Assembly: GCF_037126465.1 (NCBI RefSeq)
Contig: NC_088204.1
Coordinates: forward strand, 68,323,807 to 68,387,806
Direction of reading: 5' to 3'
DNA from: Ornithodoros turicata
Taxonomy: Eukaryota; Arthropoda; Arachnida; Ixodida; Argasidae
DNA length: 64,000 nucleotides
The notes beneath the pieces are model-generated. The model was given only the letters and a program-made list of their open reading frames with translations, had not been told where the DNA came from and did not search any database. Shown in pieces: positions 45,374-56,800 of this stretch. The translations under genes were made by a program, and so were the position numbers. Within the stretch, counting starts at the first letter, position 1. Each line of letters begins with the position of its first letter.

Positions 45374-45605
45374 GGTTGTTCGTAGTTCCTCAGCTCTCTG
45401 AGATCCATTTCACGTACAAAAAACCAAGAGCGGCACATGAACGTACGCGCACATGCGTCCCAGCTATAGCGTTCCCCGTAGACCCGGCGAGAGGTTGGAA
45501 GCAAAGAGGAGGAAAACGCACCACGTGACGCGCCTCGGCGAATGAGCAAGGCGGCGGCACGGGGAAAGCGAATGCGATACTCTTCCCCGGGTACAGTGAC
45601 TCTAG

Positions 45606-45775
45606 CTGCACCTGGCCTGAGGCTAATCCCTGACTGACCACTGCACGCGCTGCTTCCGTCACCCAGATTCGGTAATATCTGCTGGCTCGCCTAAGACCTT
45701 CGGGGGCTGCGCCGCGATTCTATTGTTCTCCGTCGCTCTGCCTGCCGCTCTCCAAACGCCGCGGCAGCAATTCGC
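45606..45775 (+). repeat. Dispersed repeat pair, left copy
   Basis: GAGGCTAATCCCTGACTGAC through CTCTGCCTGCCGCT matches 48066-48225 closely in the same orientation. No termini or coding recognised. Confidence 0.75.
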
Positions 45776-45837
45776 TTTCCCGCAATTCCAAAGATTCTCT
45801 GAGGATAAGACGGCCTTTATGTACTCGATGTATCTCC

Positions 45838-45975
45838 CAAACCAAGCCAAACCAAATCATATCAAAGCCAAACCAAAGCCAACCCAACCCAAACGCAAAC
45901 ACGAACCGAACCAAACACAAACCTAAACCAAGCCCAATCCAGACCAAACCAAAACCCAACCCAACCCAATCTAGA
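45838..45975. repeat. CCAAAC/CCCAA strand-asymmetric simple repeat
   Basis: About 135 bp nearly free of G and T on the + strand, built from CCAAAC, GCCAA and CCCAACC units. This gives artificial Gly/Leu/Trp/Phe-rich ORFs on the other strand. Confidence 0.85.
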
Positions 45976-45999
45976 GGAGAGCAATACTGTGCATGGTTG

Positions 46000-46860
46000 T
46001 GTTAAAAAGTGACGGTCACTGAAAAAGCCGGACAGTGGTGGGCTTTTTCGGAAGGAGGACGTTAGAAGGTGCCAACGGATGATGGCGACCGCCGCAGGAA
46101 CTAGAGTAGGCACTGTGACTGCTCACAGCACGGAGACCAAAACATTCCAATCCTGAAAAATGCCTTTGCAAAGTGACTGATACAACCCCATCATGAAAAC
46201 GTTAATCCAAGTCTTTGTAGACTTCTGCTAGACGTTTTACATTCTTCCTGATGTTGCAGTGTCGAAGATGCTGACTTTTCTGTAAGGACAACTAAAGGTC
46301 AACTAAACCATGCTCCTGGAGCAGTTCCGTACCCTCTTGGTGGATCGTGGATTGTGCTTTCTTGCTGCAGTAAATTCCCTCGTTCCAGTTCTTCCCCACC
46401 CCAGCCATACGGTAGTGATCGAACCGCACGAGGCGTTTTTCGAACGGCAGAACGCTGAGCTTTTCTCGGCAGCAAGCAAGCAACGCTGTCGAAAAACGCC
46501 CAAAGCTAACCGCATGTAGCGTTTCTAAAACGGCGCATGGCATCCCATGCGAACGTTTCCGTGCTCCCTCAAGGAAAGAAGCTCCACATAACAGCGATAA
46601 ACATTTTTAGTGCAAGTGAAAAGGTCTCAAAAACAGTTGCTGTTGAGTGATAACTAACGAATAAGATACTGCAGAATGTGCACTCACAGAGCCATTTGTT
46701 GTGAATACCAGTCCCGCTATACGCTATGCTGCGTGAGGTCAGCGTTCTGCGCAGACCCTCAGCTTTTCCCTTCCCCCTCGTACACGTAGCACGGTCTCAC
46801 TGGATCGCTCTTAAATAAGGTACCCCAACAACTACACATTATTAGCGTGCTGGCCATGTC
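46000..46860. other. No gene recognised
   Basis: Open frames on both strands at 46292-46543 have no supporting features. Confidence 0.35.
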
Positions 46861-47040
46861 ATGTCACGACTAGGAGGTACCCGGGTTTGAAACCCAGTGC
46901 CAGCTGTGCTGCCTGTGGTTTTTCCTGGGTTTTTCTCAGACGCTGTAAGACATATGTCGGCACTGTTCTCTCGGAAGTCGGCCCGGAACGCACATTACCC
47001 CGGACGTTGACCGCCTCTGTGAGGCCGACAATGGCGAGTT
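46860..47040 (+). mobile_element. tRNA-derived SINE, second family, copy 3
   Basis: The + strand has GGTACCCGGGTTTGAAACCC (B box with a T for C), then CAGCTGTGCTGCC, TTTTTCCTGGGTTTTTCTCA and GTCGGCACTG. It matches copies 1 and 2 in order. Confidence 0.7.
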
Positions 47041-47280
47041 CTTTCAGAAGCACCACCCCCACGACGTTGCTTCATCGTTTTTGCCATATAGTGTTGTGGC
47101 CCATCTGAGAATGCCCCTTATTGTTGCCTTCTGAGCGGACAGACGCTTTCTCAAGTGCTTTCTCCAACCTTTCTTTCTTGTATGCGGAATGACTTTACTG
47201 TCGTAGCGCATTCACCAGGCACCCAAATACACGAAGTGAACGCAGCATTCCAGTTGACATCTTCATCAATCTGCTACGCA

Positions 47281-47880
47281 TTTCTCTTATGTTGAATTCC
47301 AGTGGCAGAGCTGGAGCAAGTGGCGGACTCTGCAATGGAGCGGCTTGATCTGGCCTAGAGCAAGTGATCCGAATCTGCGAATGGAACACTTGCGCCCAAC
47401 TTGGAGTTTAGCCCTGGATGGCGGCCAGAGACGGAGGAAGAAGAAGAAGGTGTTCATGTTCCGTTATAACGCCATGTTTTGCAACATCAAGGCCCTTCTA
47501 ATCTCCTAACATTGCCATTGTAATGCCTGACTTACCGCTTCCTTCATGAAACAAAATCGCCAACGTACGATGCGAAAGACTAGTCACGGCGAAGACGCGT
47601 TGCGAGGCGGCCATGTTGGCGAAGCAGAGACAGGAAATAGGAAGCACAAGCGACAAGTGACATGTCACATAGAGTTCCGGTTGAATCTGCCTATTTTGGC
47701 AGAGCAGTCTGGGCTGCTCCCTGGAGCGACCTTGGCTCGAATGCCGCTCCGGAGCTCCCATTGGAAGACTCCAGAACTGTTCCCATTCCGCCAATCGAAC
47801 AGACTTGCTCTCGGCGGAGCAACAAAACTTGCTCCGGAGGCGCTCCGAATCTGCCATTGGAATTCAACATTTGTGTTTTG
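47281..47880. repeat. Inverted and direct GGAGC/CTCTGCCATTGGAATTCAA motifs
   Basis: ATGTTGAATTCCAGTGGCAG at 47291 and CTGCCATTGGAATTCAACAT near 47851 are inverted partners. Between them, repeated GGAGC(G/A)-type words (47335-47370, 47700-47860). Looks like a foldback repeat. Confidence 0.55.
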
Positions 47881-48065
47881 TATGTTGGACGCTCACACAA
47901 GAATTACGTTTTTTCATCCGCTACGATCTTCTGATCCTCTGCCGAACGCTATCCACGCGAGCAATCTGAACAAATCCGCGTGCCGCCATCTATGGGGGTT
48001 CCCGAAAACTGGCACAAAAGGGGTAGGACGTAACTGCTACTACTGTTACTGGCGCAATCGGCTAG

Positions 48066-48225
48066 ACCTGGCCTGAGGCTGATCCCTGATTGGCTTGCGC
48101 GCGCTGCTTCCGTCGCCCAGATTCGCTAATATCTGCTGGCTCGCCTAACACCTTCGGGGGCTGCCGCCGCGATTCTATTGTTCTCCGTCGCTCTGCCTGC
48201 TGCTCCAGAAACGCCGCGGCAAGCC
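48066..48225 (+). repeat. Dispersed repeat pair, right copy
   Basis: Second copy of the repeat at 45606-45775, 2.46 kb away, same orientation. Confidence 0.75.
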
Positions 48226-48421
48226 GCTTGGTAAAACGCTGGAGAAACGTCTCGGTGGATATTTGAACTTTGTAACGTTTTGCTAGTCTTGTTCCTCCAT
48301 CAAAACATCGTCGCAAAATCGTGGAGTAAGTTCCCATTTCAAGTTCAGACATTGCGTACCGCATACTTCTGACATTTCATCTCGATCTAACTTTTAAAGA
48401 AAAAAGTAGCCCGTCGACTAA

Positions 48422-48736
48422 TACCCCTGTCACACGTGCATTTCGATCCTTCTCGAATCCGATCTGCATCGAACTTCCCGAGCACGCTCGAGTTTTGACG
48501 CTGCTACACTGCCACTTTCAATGCGCATTGAATGGTTGACTGGTTGAATGGTCGAGGATGCAAATGGCGGCCGTTGAGCCGTCTTGAAATTCTCAATCCT
48601 GTTATGGGAACTGTCTTGAGTCAAGCAGGATCAAAGTTCGATCCTGCTTGGAAGCGGCCGTGTAGCACCATCCGATCTGCATTGGGTTCAAGCAGGTTCG
48701 GTCGAGCAGGATCGAAAATGCCAGTGTGACAGGGGT
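48422..48736. mobile_element. MITE with CCCCTGTCACACG inverted ends
   Basis: Starts TACCCCTGTCACACGTGCAT and ends ATGCCAGTGTGACAGGGGTA; TA may be the target duplication. Inner words GGATC(G/C)AA recur. The ends resemble the element at 17736-18388. Confidence 0.8.
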
Positions 48737-49515
48737 ATAAGGCATCGTCATATAGCATCCGCTCTGCAGGACCATAGTGTGCTGGTGACTCTTTTCGATA
48801 CAGAACGGGCAGCTCTTCTCAGCAGTCGCCGGAAACTTGCCCCAGTAAACCAGAGATATCCCAGGTACGTCCCTCAAAGGTCGCACACGTCGCATATGTC
48901 CGCCACGTCTATGCTACGTACGTTACGTACGTCCAGAATGTGACTTTAAAAAATATCTTACTTTCGATATCCCTGGGACATCTCATAGATGTAAAAAGAA
49001 AGAAGCAAGCGCGCGTTATTTCTCGGAGACATCTACCACGTGACCCCTAGTGGCATGACGTAAGCAAGAGAGAAATATTTTGGGCTTACTACCTTATTTG
49101 CCAAGTAATCACATTATACACGGTAGCTTGAGTTAAAAACACGATATTTGTCAGGATAGCGTGTCAGGAAAGTTCACAGGTATACGCTGACGTCGTTTGC
49201 AGACCCACAAGCTAATTGCAAAGGCGTTGTCACCGTTGCAAACATCATACGCCATGCTACACTTGATGAACGTACACCAACATTTTGTATTTCAGTGCAT
49301 GCTGGTTCTGGTATCTGTTGAAATCCGCGTACGCGGTGGTGGGGCTAAAAAGGGAGCCTGCGTCTTATATGGTGAAAGGCGAAAGCACATTTATTAACGC
49401 GCGGTCTGCATTCGTCTTGGATTAGGGCCGAAAGGCCTCGAGAAAAGGCATCAGCTGATTCACCTCAATGTCTACCTTGACATCTCTATGAAGTCAATAA
49501 ATAATGAAACAATGG
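48737..49515. other. Intergenic sequence downstream of NAV
   Basis: Contains ACGTAC-type palindromic words near 48910-48930. No gene recognised. Confidence 0.35.
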
Positions 49516-50719
49516 CCAGTTGTACAAACAGGGGTTTTATTGTTACACCACTTTTCTTAACGATTTTCTTTATCGTGATGTAATACAAGCATGATTAGAA
49601 ATAAATATACAACATAGCTTCACATAATTATCTTAACACTTTGGCAGCAAATACAGCACTTCTCTGCGATCAACCACACATGTGTTCATAATACCTTGCG
49701 GCAAGTAGCTAATTTGGTTTCTAGGCTTTGTTGCCGTTAGGATACTTGACCGAAGTATCCGGCCAAAGCAAACCATGAGCGATTGTAATCTACTTAACGT
49801 AACATGATAGCAACATAATACTATAACTTTGTCAAACAGAACTTTCTGCTACTAGATGCAACCCTAGTAGCATTAAATGCTGCAATGGTAGATGCACAGA
49901 TCTGAAGATGGTAGTAAAAAACTGTAATATACCTACGAAATGTACCTAAATCTTTCGTTCCATTACAGCTCAATATGTACTGTAACAATTGTGTAGAGCA
50001 TGGCATCATTAGCTGCTGTACCTCAAAACAATGAATTACCTTAATTTCTAGTCCTTATTAACATGCTCGCAGAAAGCAGCGAGATACTCCAATAAAACAT
50101 GAATAAATGAATCTGAATGAATCTGCCATCTCGAACCTTACGTTTACAATCAAGTACCACACACAATGCACAATCACACATGGTTGCTATAAGAATGTTA
50201 TGTGACAAAAATACCTGCTGATTATGGACATGACAGCAAATATGACAGTCTCTGTTCTCTGTACAGAAAGAAGTACCCGATGCATTATCTGTGCAAACTG
50301 TACAACAGGAAAAGTGCTATTTACAAGCAATCACTAGACTAGCATTGTTGCAAAGCAACTGTCACATGACTTTACAGGTTAGTACTCGCAGGACGTACTG
50401 ACTGGTATAAAGCATGTACAAATATACAACTGTGAAAAGTCTTTCTCTTTCGGATGCTGCTGCTGTCGATGACGACACGTCTGATACCCAGCAACAACAG
50501 GCTTTTCTCAAAAATATGCACTGCATTTGATGTGGCAAGCATGAGTGATGAGATATCTATGTCCTAGCGTCAAATTCAAGGCTCCTGATGTACGGTATTC
50601 CAGGATGACGATACCGACAGTTGATCATTTCGTCATTGAAACACTCCCTAATCTATACCTTCATGGTTTTTGGACTGGGATTTGGTCATGCAGAGAAAAC
50701 TAGCCACGTTACAGATCCT
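49516..50719 (-). other. NAV: Probable 3' UTR of the navigator gene
   Basis: AT-rich, non-repetitive sequence between the stop codon at 50720 and AATAAA (complement of 49536-49541) on the - strand. The span, about 1.2 kb, is typical of a 3' UTR. The boundary is inferred from the signal, not observed. Confidence 0.55.
49536..49541 (-). terminator. NAV: Polyadenylation signal AATAAA of NAV
   Basis: AATAAA on the - strand, followed by a T/G-containing stretch, about 1.18 kb after the stop. Confidence 0.55.
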
Positions 50720-50836
50720 CTACATTGCTCCCTCGAAACTCGCACTGATGTGGTCGTCCGAGCCAGCAGATTCTCCATCGTTTCCCTGGGGACTAGAGTA
50801 GCTGGCAGCCTCTTGTAGTCGCATTAACATGTTGAG
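50720..50836 (-). CDS. NAV: NAV terminal exon: LNMLMRLQEAASYSSPQ
   Basis: Acceptor TTTAG|CTC; 38 codons to TAG at 50720-50722. It matches the C-terminal NMLMRLQEAA.YSSPQ of navigators. Separated from the previous exon by a 3.6-kb intron holding the MITE at 51106 and the LTR element. Confidence 0.93.
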   Translation of the reverse strand, partial: LNMLMRLQEAASYSSPQGNDGESAGSDDHISASFEGAM

Positions 50837-53800
50837 CTAAATAAAAGAAAGACAACAACAATGCGCTATTAAAAAAGGTAGCGCCAGGGGCACACGCGGG
50901 TTTCACGAAAGACGGTGTTTGTTTCTTTGTGCCGTATAGAACCCAATACCGACGCCTTTGTACAGCACTGCCAGGGTTGAAAGGAATTCCAAGACACCAT
51001 GTACACAAATTCCTTTACAATTTTTTTTTTCAGAAACACAATATGAGAAGGCCACCTTGCAGCATAAACGAACGTGTTCCCATGTCACAAACAAGAGGAC
51101 ATTAAAGGGGCACTAAAATGCAAAAATTCTACCTTGTGGGTTGAAAGATGTCCTTAACTCTCCGGAAATACAAAAAGGAACAGAATTCATCCATTGCATT
51201 GTTTGTAATTTAAGAGCAAAGGAGATCCCAGTTTGCACTCTCCCTCTTCCCTTCCCCAACAACACTGAATATCCTCTGGATGTACGAATAATCTCCTAAC
51301 GAATTCGTACGTCCAATGGATATCCCTCAGATATCCGTCGGACGTACGAATTCGTTAGGACATTATTCGTACATCCAGAGGATATTCGATGTTGTTGGGG
51401 CTGCTGGCGGGCGGTCTCCCATTGGTCTCCACAAGTGATGTCCTGGGATGATTGGGCACCATTTCCGCTCTGCCGAGTCGCCCCTCTCGAGAAGGTGAGA
51501 AGAAGGAAAGCGCAAATTGCGGCTTCCTTCGCGCATAAATCACAAACGATGCAACGGATGAATCCTGCTCCTTGGCTTTCAAGGTAATGGCATCTTTCAT
51601 TCCGCAGAGACACTTTTGCGCTTTAGTGTCCCTTTAACAGAAGTCTGCTTGATGCTATTAAGCATGTGTCTGGATATTTCGATAAAACGTGAGCACTGCA
51701 AATGGCGGGGCCGAAATCGGGCCCCAAGGTCGTTTTGATAGCGGGCTCGGGTCCAGTCCTAGAGTTGTTGGGCCTGAGTCGATCCCACTGTATTATGAGT
51801 CTGTGCCCTATGGTTTGAACGTGTGTAGAGGAGGTGGTGTTCCTCTACATGAGTCCTGACCGGCGATGGTGGAATGTCCCAGCGGGCAGATGGTCGTGGC
51901 CTCACGCTAGGACGGTGCCGGTAGAACTGCCGTGCCATAGCCGTAGCGCGTGGCAGCAGAGGCACGTCTTCGTCATCACACACGGGCCGCCACATCACTC
52001 CCCCCCCTCAGACGCGGAGCGGTGTAGAGCTAGCGGTTGGGGTCCGCGTCGATACATGAAGAGGAGGAAGACGGCCTGGTGACGTCCGGGTCACCAAATG
52101 CCTGTTTGGTGCCATGTTCCATGCCGGTTGAAGAACACCATGTTCGGCATAATTCGGCCAAGCACCATCCCAAATTACTGCAAGCCCACCTCCGAAGGTA
52201 CGGTGCAACGTTCTACCGAGGACCCGCTAGGCGACGACGTCAATTCACCGCGGCTCCACTCATCGCAACGCACGGCCGCGCAACACCATGGTTCTACCCA
52301 GCTCGCTCATCTACTCAGCTCGCATCGCCATGGTTTCTCACTCTGCGTCACGTCGCCACATGCTTCGCGATGGCACTCCTCGGGCTTTCACCAGCGGCAC
52401 CTTCACGAGCATCACGCTCCCATACCGGTCGCGGTACGCCGCTGCGGCTGCATGGCCCCATCCTCATCGTCATGCCAGTCCCAAGAACCCTGCCCGCCTT
52501 GCCTTCCCACCAGGCTTCGATACAGACTGCTGGCAGCCCATCCAGTGGCGCTCAAGAGGCACCGGGACCAACGTTCCACCGGGGACCCGCACGGAGGCCA
52601 CCGAGTGCTACTCCCGGTCTCCCCGTGCTTCGCGATGGTCCTCCCCGGCACTCTTCTTGGCGACACTTCGAGCTCACCGCTCACGAACCGGTCGCGGTTC
52701 TGGCGCCCCATCCTGCATTACGTTCTGCCTACCTGCCTACTCTGCTCTACGCTTCAGCCCGCCCCTGGAACCCTCCCGGCCAGCTCTTGTCCGCACCGTT
52801 CATCCCGCCACTTCTGCCCACTCAGCACAAGACGCAAGACCAGCCGTCCCTGTTCCACGTGTCGCCAGTCTTCCTCCTCTTCATGTATCGACGCGGACCC
52901 CAACCGCTAGCTCTACACCGCTCCGCGTCTGAGGGGGGGAGTGATGTGGCGGCCCGTGTGTGATGACGAAGACGTGCCTCTGCTGCCACGCGCTACGGCT
53001 CTGGCACGGCAGTTCTACCGGCACCGTCCTAGCGTGAGGCCACGACCATCTGCCCGCTGGGACATTCCATCATCGCCGGTCAGGACTCATGGGCAGATGG
53101 ACGTGGCCTCACGCTAGGACGGTGCCGGTAGAACTGCCGTGCCAGAGCCGTAGCGCGTGGCAGCAGAGGCACGTCTTCGTCATCACACACGGCCGCCACA
53201 TCACTCCCCCCCTCAGACGCGGAGCGGTGTAGAGCTGGCGGTTGGGGTCCGCGTCGATACATGAAGAGGAGGAAGACGGGCGACACGTGGAACAGGGACG
53301 ACTTGTTCAGAAATCGCAGTAGCAGCAGAATGGTTGGTGCGGGCAAGCGCTGACCGGGCGGGTTCCAGGGGCGGTGTGAGGGCAGGTATGCCGAAGTAAT
53401 TCAGAGAGGGGCGACAGAACCGCGACCGGTTCGTGAGCGCTGGGCTCGTAGTGTTGTCGCCAAGGAGACTGCGGGGAGGACCATCGTGAAGCACGGGGAG
53501 ACCGGGAGTAAAACTCACTGTGGCCTCCGTGCGTGTCCCCGGTGGAACGTTGGTCCCGGAGCCTCTTGACCGCATCTGGACGAGCTGCCAGTGACTTGTA
53601 TGGAAGCCTGGTTTGAAGGCGAGGCGGGCAGGGTTCTTGGACCGCAAGCGTAGCAGATGCGTGTGGGGCGGTCGACAGCGGCGTACCGCGACCGGTACAG
53701 GAGCGTGATGCTCGGGAAGGTGCCGCTGGTGGAAGCCCGAGTAGTGCCATCACGAAGCGTGTGGCGACGTGACGTGGAGTGTGGGACCATTGCGACGTGA

Positions 53801-56800
53801 GCTGGGTAGATGGGTACAACCACGGTGTTTCGCGGCCGGGCGTTGCGATGAGTAGAGCCGCGGTGGATTGGCGTCGTCGCCTAGCGGTTCCTCGGTTGAA
53901 CGATGCACCGCACCTTCGGAGATGACTTCAGAGGTGGGCTTGCAGGAAATGCGGATGGTATTGGGCCGAATTACGCCGAACATGGTGTTCATAGTTCGGG
54001 TCACCAAATGTAGAGGAGGTGGTGTTCCTCTACATGAGTCCTGACCGGCGATGGTGGAATGTCCCAGCGGGCAGATGGTCGTGGCCTCACGCTAGGACGG
54101 TGCCGGTAGAACTGCCGTGCCATAGCCGTAGCGCGTGGCAGCAGAGGCACGTCTTCGTCATCACACACGGGCCGCCACACGTGTTCGACGGATCACATTA
54201 GAAATCTGCCTATGAAGCTGCGCGCCAGGCCTTAGCCGGCCTGAGTCTTCAGCAGCTTGGTATGGCTAGGGTTGGGTACGACTCAATGGTTCGGGTACGG
54301 GCGGGGTCGGGCAGATAAATTCAAGCCCGTGCAGTGCTCTAGTGTGAGCACCCATACAGTGCACTTGTTGCTTTGGGGTAAAGCCCAGGCGCTTACTAAA
54401 TGCTGTAAAATGTCTACCTACCAATGGGTCAGCCTCAGCCTCTGACTGCTCTGCAGGGGCCTTGGCACCTGCACTGGCATCATAGCCAACGTCCTCTGGT
54501 CGCAGTCGCAACAGTTGAGGTCCATCGCCCGACGAAGACCACGGGTATGTTTGCAGCACCCACTCGGCAGGGTCTTCCCAGGGTGCCCTACGGCCGTATA
54601 ACTAGAAGAGGATAGACAGGACGTATCAGAAAGTGCCACACATTTCTTGTTCACAACACAGCTGAATTGCGTGACTAAGGAGACTAGACAATTATTTGTA
54701 ATTTCTTCAAACATTACTGCAATGCACTATGCTGCATCTTTGGATACTCCCACGTTACATAAGCGTTCAGGGTGTGTCTCTTGGTACTGCTCTCTAGCTG
54801 TCCGTTACTCTTTTGTCAACAATTAATTTACCTTAGGCTTGTTGTGTTCCTTTTCAACAACAACAACAACTTTATTTTAAGATGATGAATGGGGAGTCTA
54901 TCAGCCATTGCTGGTGGTGATGTGGGGAATGAAATAATGAGCCCCTTCAAAATAAGGCTCGAAGTCCGATTGTGTCCCGAAAGTTCAAAAGAGCTTTGAG
55001 TGCAGGGCGTTGGTGGGCTTGATTCGGCCAGCTCACCCCATTAATTCTACAATTACCTCTACCCATTAATGGACCTCTTCCTGTCTGTAAACAAATGAAA
55101 TGACGTCATAGTATTCGACAGCGCTACCAATAGGCGATTTCAGATATTGCCCTTGTGCTCCGCATGGGGGCCCTCCCTCGCGCAAGTCACGCGCATCGCG
55201 CAATGCGTTGTGGGAAATGGTTTGCATTCGTGCTCGTCTGCCTGTTGCTTGAAAGTGCGGGAGGTGAAGGAGAAAGAAAACCGAAACCGTTTGCGCTCTT
55301 CTTCTTCTCTCTGACTCATAAAAACTAAATCCTAAGGTGCAGCGGGGCTTTCGCAACGCGGCGCTCTCTGGTGGGCCATCCATGCAATTTCTGAAATCGT
55401 CTATTTGGTAGAGGCGAACAAGGTCACGCTCGAAAACCACGGTCTTGAGGGGATTATGATAGTCCCTGAAAGGGACGCGACCTTCAGTCCTACTCTTCTT
55501 TCAATAGGAGGCAGAGAACAAGTGTCCATTCGTTCAACCCAGCCTTCCCCTTCCGATTTGTTTCGGTTTCAATCTGTCTACCAACATCATGATGACGTTT
55601 CTCGGGTAGAGGTTTATTCTGCCCATTCTCTACCCATTCTGCTACCCATTAATTCTATAATAGTGACCAATGTACGTGGCATTGTGGTATATTCAGGAGA
55701 AGTCCTTCATACCTGGAGGCCCTCACGTACAGCTTCAAGTAGGTAAGGAACTATGCTGTAGTTCCAGAGATCAGTGAACCAGACCTGCGATCCTGGAACG
55801 TCCATAGGGCATGATAGGAAAAGTCTTGGGCCTAAAACGAGTTATGGCTTGTGAGACGAAAGGTTTAGGCAGGACGATGTCAATAAAATTGCTTTAATAT
55901 ATTGTTCTGCATGTCTCACCTATTGTGACATCTGAAGAGCTGTGTGTCTCGAGGAACTTGTTGAGATGAAGCCAGACTTTAGGCATCCAGTTAATAACCT
56001 TCGCCAAGCTGGGCTGCTGCGCTGATAATCTGACTTCTTCCTCGATAAGCCGCCTTTGAAGGTAGCGTCCCAAGAACCCTTTCACTGGTTCCATGTGGTT
56101 GGCACACAAGACCCACCTGAAATGCAATGGTTGTTAGAACAAGATTCCATTAAATTGTCATTACTACCATGCAGCATCATTGACAAAAATAATTTTTGCA
56201 AGCAACTTTAGTCCCCTCGCAATCATGTCTGAACACAAATATAATTAAGGATGCGGTGATTTAATTTACGTCTTTTGTTATTATTGCATATTGCCATTAC
56301 TCCATACTTACTTAGTTTCATAATGCCTATAAAAATAGCCATCTGAATCATTTTATTTTTTTAGACTCAATCATGTCTTTTGCTTCCCCCCCCTTAAAAT
56401 ATGTACACACCTGAAGTTGTGATGAAGCTGCAAGTTTGTTGTGGAGCAAGTTGCTTGGTTCATAGTGCCAATAATATATGGGCTGAAAAAACAAGTTTTG
56501 AATGTATGATAAAGCATAGCATAACAATAACTGTAATGCAACAGAGCATTTCATATATCTAATGTGGTTTAATATGGTTCTTAATAACATCGACTCACCA
56601 CTTTTGATACTTGGCACTAAGGAATCCATTGAACACCTCCCCCAATGATCCAACGTGGTGCAGGTTGTCAAGAATTATCACAGTTGGAAGGTCGCCAGCA
56701 TTGCTGCAGAAAACAAGAAGTCTTTGAAGAATTCTATGTTGTGAATATAACACAACAATGATACATTGTTACATGTTACGCACAGGGTGTTTTATTTAAT

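Larger units (their letters stand above)
51824..54179 (-). mobile_element. Non-autonomous LTR retrotransposon with palindromic interior
   Basis: Identical 171-bp LTRs (TG...CA) lie at 51824-51994 and 54009-54179, flanked by the 4-bp duplication CGTG (51820-51823, 54180-54183). On the - strand the 5' LTR is followed by a primer-site-like TTTGGTGACCCGAAC (54008-53994). A purine tract GAGGGGGGGAGTGA precedes the LTR at the other end. The interior is not simple: a + oriented copy (about 52100-52944, purine tract, LTR 52945-53090 of 146 bp) meets a - oriented copy (LTR 53091-53200 of 110 bp, then 53201-54008) head to head. The long open frames on both strands look like composition artefacts, with no gag or pol. 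Sits in the last NAV intron, in the same orientation as NAV. Confidence 0.85.

Noticed and set aside
45720..45959. A Gly/Leu/Trp/Phe-rich protein
   Set aside because: Product of a strand-asymmetric CCAAAC simple repeat.
52037..52963. A 308-codon ORF and overlapping 270- and 214-codon ORFs
   Set aside because: Three overlapping frames are open at once in GC-rich LTR-element sequence. None shows gag, protease, reverse transcriptase or integrase motifs, and the inverted copy breaks them differently.
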